Below are positions 59,321 to 64,000 of a stretch of 64,000 nucleotides of DNA, in pieces. Below the pieces are notes generated by a model that saw only the letters and a program-made list of their open reading frames with translations, was not told the DNA's origin and did not search any database. This DNA is from Excoecaria cochinchinensis (taxonomy: Eukaryota > Streptophyta > Magnoliopsida > Malpighiales > Euphorbiaceae), in the NCBI GenBank assembly GCA_947683425.1, contig CANTUQ010000108.1:434001-498000 (forward strand). The letters are read 5' to 3'. The translations under genes and the position numbers were made by a program. The stretch's first letter is position 1. The number at the start of each line of letters is the position of its first letter.

Positions 59321-61207
59321 TCTTCTCTCACTTCTACTTCTCCTTCTCAAAACTCAGAATTTCCAAAAAATGTCGAAACCAGAAAATCGTGAAAACAGAG
59401 TACATTCAAAAGTCAAAACCCCATTTTGTCTAAAACCTTTTTTCATGCAATAATTATGCCAATAGATACCTTCAAGTCTCCAGAACACATTTACAGCAAT
59501 TTTAACACAAATAATACATTTTTACAATCAACACAGAGGCAATGCCAGAACATCAACTTCCCAGGAATCCACATTCAAACTCATACATATTCATCTTATT
59601 TATAAACTCAACATTATTCTTTTCTACAGAAATCATGTATGCACAGTACATATCTCATGCATTTTGATATACAAACACACAAAAACAACGTTCACATCAA
59701 AACAGCAAACAAGATCCAAACAGAAGAAAGGACAGACACTCCCAAACCTGTTACTGAAGTTCAAAATAAGCACTGCAACTTTCAGTCTACAACCTTCCCT
59801 TTTCCCTTCTCTTTTCTCTTATCTTCATATGCTTGCAAACAAACAAAACCACATTTCATTAACCCAAGAACATAATCTTTTTAACCCAAAGGAGGAGAAG
59901 AAGGATATTCAACCATAAAAACGTAAAGAACTTCTGCCACTTACCTCTTGAAATCCCTTCAAAGCTCAAAATGGAAAAACACACATGCAAACAGAAAGAA
60001 AGAACAGAGAAAGAAGAGGAAAGGAGTGGTTAACGTGAGAGAGAGCAAGAGAGAGAACTTTTCATTTCCAGGAAGCTAAAACTCTCAGACATCTCTTTTC
60101 TCTCACCTACATGCACGCACTCACATCTCTACATGGCACACATGCACTGGTTCACTTGATCCCACTTAATCCTCTATTACCATTTGCTCCTTAATCTTCT
60201 AATAGGTCCTTGACAAATTACTTTTTACTCACCAATAAAAATCTGCTATTTAAATACTTTTATTTCCTTGCAATTAAATCCTCTTTCACTTGTAAATTAC
60301 CCAATTGCCTTGACTTACCCTTGTAATAATTACCAAAATATTCATATTTTCCAATTAAAAATGCCAATTCCAATTAGGCCACTTTTGGGATGTGACAGTG
60401 ACCATTCGGGGTCATTCATCAGTGTATTGCAATGGGACTTTAGGGCCCACGTCCCATATATCTAGTTTGCAGATTTTCTGCCGAGATTGTACTAGGGCCA
60501 TAAAGTGACATGATTGTAAAATAATTTGAAAATGCAAAAGTAAAATGATCAAATGTGATATAAAGCAAAGTGATAAAGTGTAAAATGATAAAAAGTAATA
60601 TGATATAAAGTAAAATAACATAATGTAACATGTAAGAGATATAATGAATAAAACCATAAGGTGAAAAGCCTAAGTATAACAAGCAGAATCGTAAAATAAT
60701 ATGATTTTGTCAAAAGTAAAGTGACATGAAAATGTGAAAAGTAACATGAAAATAAGAGGTTATATGAAAAATAACTTAATTGAAAGAAAATAAAAAGTTT
60801 GGGGTAAAAATGGTAATTTACCCCAAATCATATGTTAAAAGGGTCATAAGAGTGAGAATGATCCGGAAACGTACAAAGTATAATGAAAATAAGAAAATAA
60901 ATGAAAAAGGACTTGAAAGAATAGGGAAAGTTAAGGACCAAAACACAATTTACCGTAAAGACAATTAATTGGGAGACTAATTGGTAAATGATAAGCTAAG
61001 AAGTGAACAAATGTGAAAATATAGTAAATAAAGGACCAAATTATAATTAAACGTTAAAGGAAGGACCAAATTATAATTTACTAAAAGTGTAATTAAGTGT
61101 AAAAATACACTAATAAGTGAACTAGTGGTATTTCCGTAAATAACGTCGAAAGAAAGATAAAAATGTAATTTGTCCTGAAATTGATAAAATAAGAACTAAA
61201 CTTTTAT

Positions 61208-62097
61208 TTGTGCATGAAATGATAAGTGAAATGAATGAAAATGATAAGATGAATGATTAATGAGTTTAAATGCAAAGTAAAAGCTTAATACAAACTAATA
61301 TGTAAAATGAACATGAAAGTGATAAGTTAGGGACTAAAATGTAATTTACACATTAAAAGAATAGGATTAGTGCGAAAATGGTAAAATAGAGGAAAATCTG
61401 AGCAAATGTGTAAAGTGATAGTTAAATGAGGATTATTTTGTAATTTGTACCCTAAGTAAATAAATGCGAGAAAATTTACTTAGTGGCATGATTGTAAATA
61501 AGTGGAACCAAATGATAAAGTGATAATCTAATGCAATGGAAGGGTAATATGATAAGTACTGAACAAGTTAGGGATCAAAGTTTAATTTGCCAATAATAAG
61601 GGCAAAGAAAAGACTAGAGTGTAAAATGGCAATAAGTGAGGTTTTAGTGAGTGATTTAAATGAACCTAAGTAATTCAGTATTGAGTGTTTTGTACATGGG
61701 TATGTGTATATATAGATTTGGAAATTATTAGATTCATAATCACCATTGAGCATATTTAATCCTTAGCACGTAGTTTCTTTGACTGCGTGTAAGTACCGAG
61801 TAAGGCATCTGTGGAGCTTACACAGCACTAACTTCGAGATCAGATTGGACCATTAGATGGATGCCCAGAATAGTATGTTATTGTTATTAGAATGTATGTA
61901 AACACTATATGTCAGTGCAATAGTTATACGTAAAGATAAATGTTATTTGGGCTATGTAAATTACGTTTTAGTCCCTGACTTATCACTTTCATGTTCATTT
62001 TACATATTAGTTCGTATTAAGCTTTTACTTTGCATTTAAACTCATTAATCATTCATCTTATCATTTTTATTCATTTCACTTCTCATTTCATGCACAA
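61208..62097 (+). repeat. 140-bp inverted duplication inside the X-family LTR
   Basis: Left arm 61208-61346 and right arm 61958-62097 are reverse complements over about 140 bp with about five mismatches by eye (roughly 96%), separated by 611 bp. The left arm is the normal X-like LTR text; the right arm lies after the end hairpin, in extra sequence that X LTRs lack. Confidence 0.88.
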
Positions 62098-62426
62098 GTT
62101 TTTGGTAGTTAATGTTGTAGACGTTATGTCACCCAATTTCGATTGAATGAATGGTGCTAGTGGCATGTATATTGGAATTGATTATGTATCGTGTAATATG
62201 GACATAATAAATGTGATAGAGTATGATGGACTAACGTGAGATGTTAAATGTTATGATTGGACTGGATTGAATGAGGATGTTAGTAACATGAGAGTGTAAA
62301 TAGATAAATAATTCCATAAGTTTATAAAAAATAAAAAATTACCGCATTTGTCATAAGTATCAATTAGACAGTAGTGTTGTGACATCTGATATCTACACTA
62401 AATTGTGGGTATGGGGCATCATAACA

Positions 62427-62756
62427 ATCTTCTTGTTACAATTGACTACTGCCTAATGTTTGCATAACAAATCCATTCCAAAAGTTAAATTGAACTTGTG
62501 AAAAGGCAAGTCGATCAAATCAGCTGAAAATTTTCTCCGTTAAACCATTAAGGGATAGTTCCTATATACTCGGTTCACATTGACAGTATGCTCTAATGGA
62601 CTGGTCACACAAATCTCATAGTCTAATCGATCAGCAGCAGGCAAATTAACACATAACTTTTCAGAACACAAATATGAGTATGTGGACCCAGGGTCAAGTT
62701 GAACATGCATTTCAGTGTTAAAGAGCAAAAACATATCAACTAGAACTTTCGAGGAA
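62427..62756 (-). pseudogene. Tekay-2 aspartic protease fragment
   Basis: Minus-strand homologue of 34670-34930 of Tekay-1. The active site reads LDPGSTYSYLC (family DTGSTHSYL), then LDYEICVTSPLEHTVNVNRV. Stops follow near 62540. The rest of Tekay-2 (gag, 5' LTR) would lie right of the window, beyond the LTR entering at 62757. Confidence 0.83.
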
Positions 62757-63011
62757 TGTCAGACCCAGTTTTCCCCCTAGTAGTTCGAGCTATGGGTAAG
62801 TGTTCATGTGTGTGAAGGTTGGCATGTGTTAATTGTATTTTGAGTTATATGCATGTTTTGTGAGTTTTGATAGAGTGTGCATACTCATAGGGAAGTAGTG
62901 TATGTGTTAGTAAGGGTTAGTCTTGTGTGAAGTGTCATGCTTGGGTGTAGGGTGTGAGTGGTCAAGTTCCACCAATTATGGGAGGACATGTGGCAAGGAG
63001 TTAGAGATGGG

Positions 63012-63019
63012 TATATAAG
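63012..63019 (+). promoter_or_regulatory. TATA box of the family P LTR
   Basis: GGGTATATAAGGTAAGG, 255 bp from the LTR start, followed about 30 bp later by GAGAGAGGG and a pyrimidine-rich leader. Confidence 0.6.
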
Positions 63020-63769
63020 GTAAGGAAAGAGAAAGAGAGAGGGCAAAAATTGCCCTAGCTCTTCTGTTCTCTCTCTTCCTCACTCTCCTTCACCTCTTTC
63101 TCTTCTTCTTTTCCTCTTTGCTCCATCTTGATCCTCTTCCCTTGGCTGAGTTTTGGTGGAGATTGATCATCACAAGTGAGATTGGTAAGGTTTGTTTGGT
63201 TTTCTTCTTCTCCTTCAGCTTTTGTTAATTTTGTTAGGGATTGATTTGAGTTTGGGTTTTTATGGGTTTCTGTGTATTTTGATGAGGAATTAAATGAGAA
63301 AGACTTGGGTTGAGCTTGGGAGCAAGAAAGATCATCTAAGTAAGCTATTGGAGCAAAGGAGTTAAAGGTTTGAGAATTTGACTGTTTTGATGTTAATTTG
63401 TGATTTGTGCCTTTGCATAAGATTTCTGGAAAATTTATGTTTGATGAGGCTTATTATAGTGTTAATGTTATGGGTATTCAATTGATTTGAGTTATAATGC
63501 ATGAATGTTGAAGCATTGAGCAAACTTTGATGTTTGATGAACTTTTACTGTAAATTTCTGGGATTGTGTTCTCGAGAAGTTTAATTTTGTTAATATATGA
63601 TTTTGATTGTAATAATTGTTAGAAAAGTTGTGTTTTATGTTATATGTGATGGTGGAAGGCTTATTTGAATGTAAGATGAGGTTTGGTTTGGTTTTGGGTT
63701 AAAATGGATTTGTTGTTGGAAATCTGGGTTTTCCTGCATTTTGCTGGAAAAAAGGGAGTCGGATGTTAT

Positions 63770-64000
63770 CACGTGCACGACAGATGGTGAAATACAGTTT
63801 TTACATTGAATTGCTCTGTTGATTTGTGAGGCATCCCACTCGTGATTTGGCAGCATGACTCGTGAAGCTTCGGCGTGCACGAGTGGTGCAGCAGATCACG
63901 CGTCGGTGGGGGAAAAGACTGAGAGTTCACAAGACGAGAATTACGTTCACGAGTCGTGAACAAAGTTCATGAGTAGTTCACGAGTCGTGAACAACCTTCA
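63770..64000 (+). repeat. palindrome array, family P LTR (partial)
   Basis: TCACGTGCACGA, CACTCGTGA, ACTCGTGAAG and, at the window end, repeated TTCACGAGTCGTGAAC sites. The array starts about 1.01 kb from the LTR start and runs out of the window. The outer letter is TTCAC/GTGAA here, unlike GTCAC/GTGAC in the copy at 30441. Confidence 0.8.

Larger units (their letters stand above)
57562..60397 (-). mobile_element. solo LTR (family R, copy 2) in the X-family LTR
   Basis: 2836 bp. On the minus strand it starts TGTCACATCCC and ends GGGACATTACA (both ends carry one C-to-T/G-to-A type change). TSD GTGAC is exact (57557-57561, 60398-60402). Donor GTAAGT is at 59944-59939 on the minus strand. It is homologous throughout to 48440-51472. 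Confidence 0.94.
53543..62426 (+). mobile_element. X-family LTR, 5'-truncated, with two nested solo LTRs
   Basis: Pieces 53543-53616, 55902-57556 and 60403-62426 follow the order of the element X LTR: GGCTTAATAGGTTGAACCA (X: about 7700), a leader near 55940-56000, AAATTCGGCCAAGGACGAG, GGCTAGCCATAGGGA near 57408, AGATTTTCTGCCG near 60473, and the end hairpin at 61740-61790. Identity to X is much lower than between the X LTRs. The first 850 bp or so are missing, and some 400 bp of Tekay-2 target are gone. The AT-rich interior has no gene. Confidence 0.8.
62757..64000 (+). mobile_element. LTR of family P, cut by the window end
   Basis: It starts TGTCAGACCCAGTTTTCCCC, homologous to the start of 29519-32023, with the following ...CCCCCTAGTAG shared. 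It is inserted in Tekay-2 protease. A TATA box, C/T-rich leader (63055-63145) and donor ATTG|GTAAGG at 63185 follow in the usual order. Whether it is solo or a full element cannot be seen. Confidence 0.85.

Noticed and set aside
59639..59918. Two overlapping frames of 78 and 84 codons
   Set aside because: Antisense of the C/T-rich leader of a family R solo LTR; low complexity and no homology visible.

Overview
The window is about 64 kb of plant, probably eudicot, nuclear repeat DNA of the pericentromeric-heterochromatin kind. It is AT-rich, has no intact host gene, and is built almost entirely of transposable elements inserted into one another. The evidence is LTR retrotransposons with TGT...ACA ends, exact 5-bp target-site duplications (TSDs), initiator-tRNA-Met primer sites, chromodomain integrases, an Ogre/Tat-type gag-protease with a G-patch, an Athila-type accessory ORF and two CACTA transposons.

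The outermost layer I can see is a minus-strand Tekay/Del-type chromovirus ('Tekay-2'). Its pieces lie at 44653-47280 (chromodomain, integrase, RNase H, RT), 53501-53542 (RT) and 62427-62756 (protease), so it appears to span the whole window. Inserted in it are: a minus-strand Ogre/Tat element whose 5' LTR is 42059-44647 and which runs left out of the window; a CACTA element carrying host-gene fragments (47281-about 53445); a long LTR of family X (53543-62426); and a plus-strand LTR entering at 62757.

The Ogre/Tat element is split by four insertions. A second chromovirus, 'Tekay-1' (26675-41651, TSD GCAAG), contains two solo LTRs (29519-32023, TSD CATTA; 35731-39698, TSD CTTAG). Element Y (17656-23918, TSD TTTAT) and element X (6777-17577, TSD CGCAA) are non-autonomous elements with huge LTRs and almost no internal region. 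The fourth is a CACTA 3' end (to 6604), which itself borders an Athila-type retrotransposon (1-5373). The CACTA at 47281 holds a solo LTR (48440-51472, TSD CTTAT). The X-family LTR holds two (53622-55896, TSD CATTG; 57562-60397, TSD GTGAC).

Protein genes are all decayed except one long Athila accessory frame (624-1877). Many premature stops are TAG where the family has a CAG glutamine codon, as expected from deamination of methylated cytosine.

The most unusual signals are not coding. (1) GC-rich arrays of short palindromes with CACG and CGTG half-sites lie about 1.0-1.4 kb into the LTRs of several families, with different flanking letters in each. (2) A conserved pair of adjacent hairpins sits about 300-510 bp before the LTR 3' end, and stem changes are largely compensatory. 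(3) A strong splice donor recurs about 430-490 bp into most of these LTRs. (4) Six 73-bp hairpin units stand directly upstream of the TATA box in the Athila LTR. (5) A roughly 140-bp inverted duplication lies inside the X-family LTR. Items 1-3 suggest a shared LTR architecture: promoter, short exon, intron with palindrome array, double hairpin.
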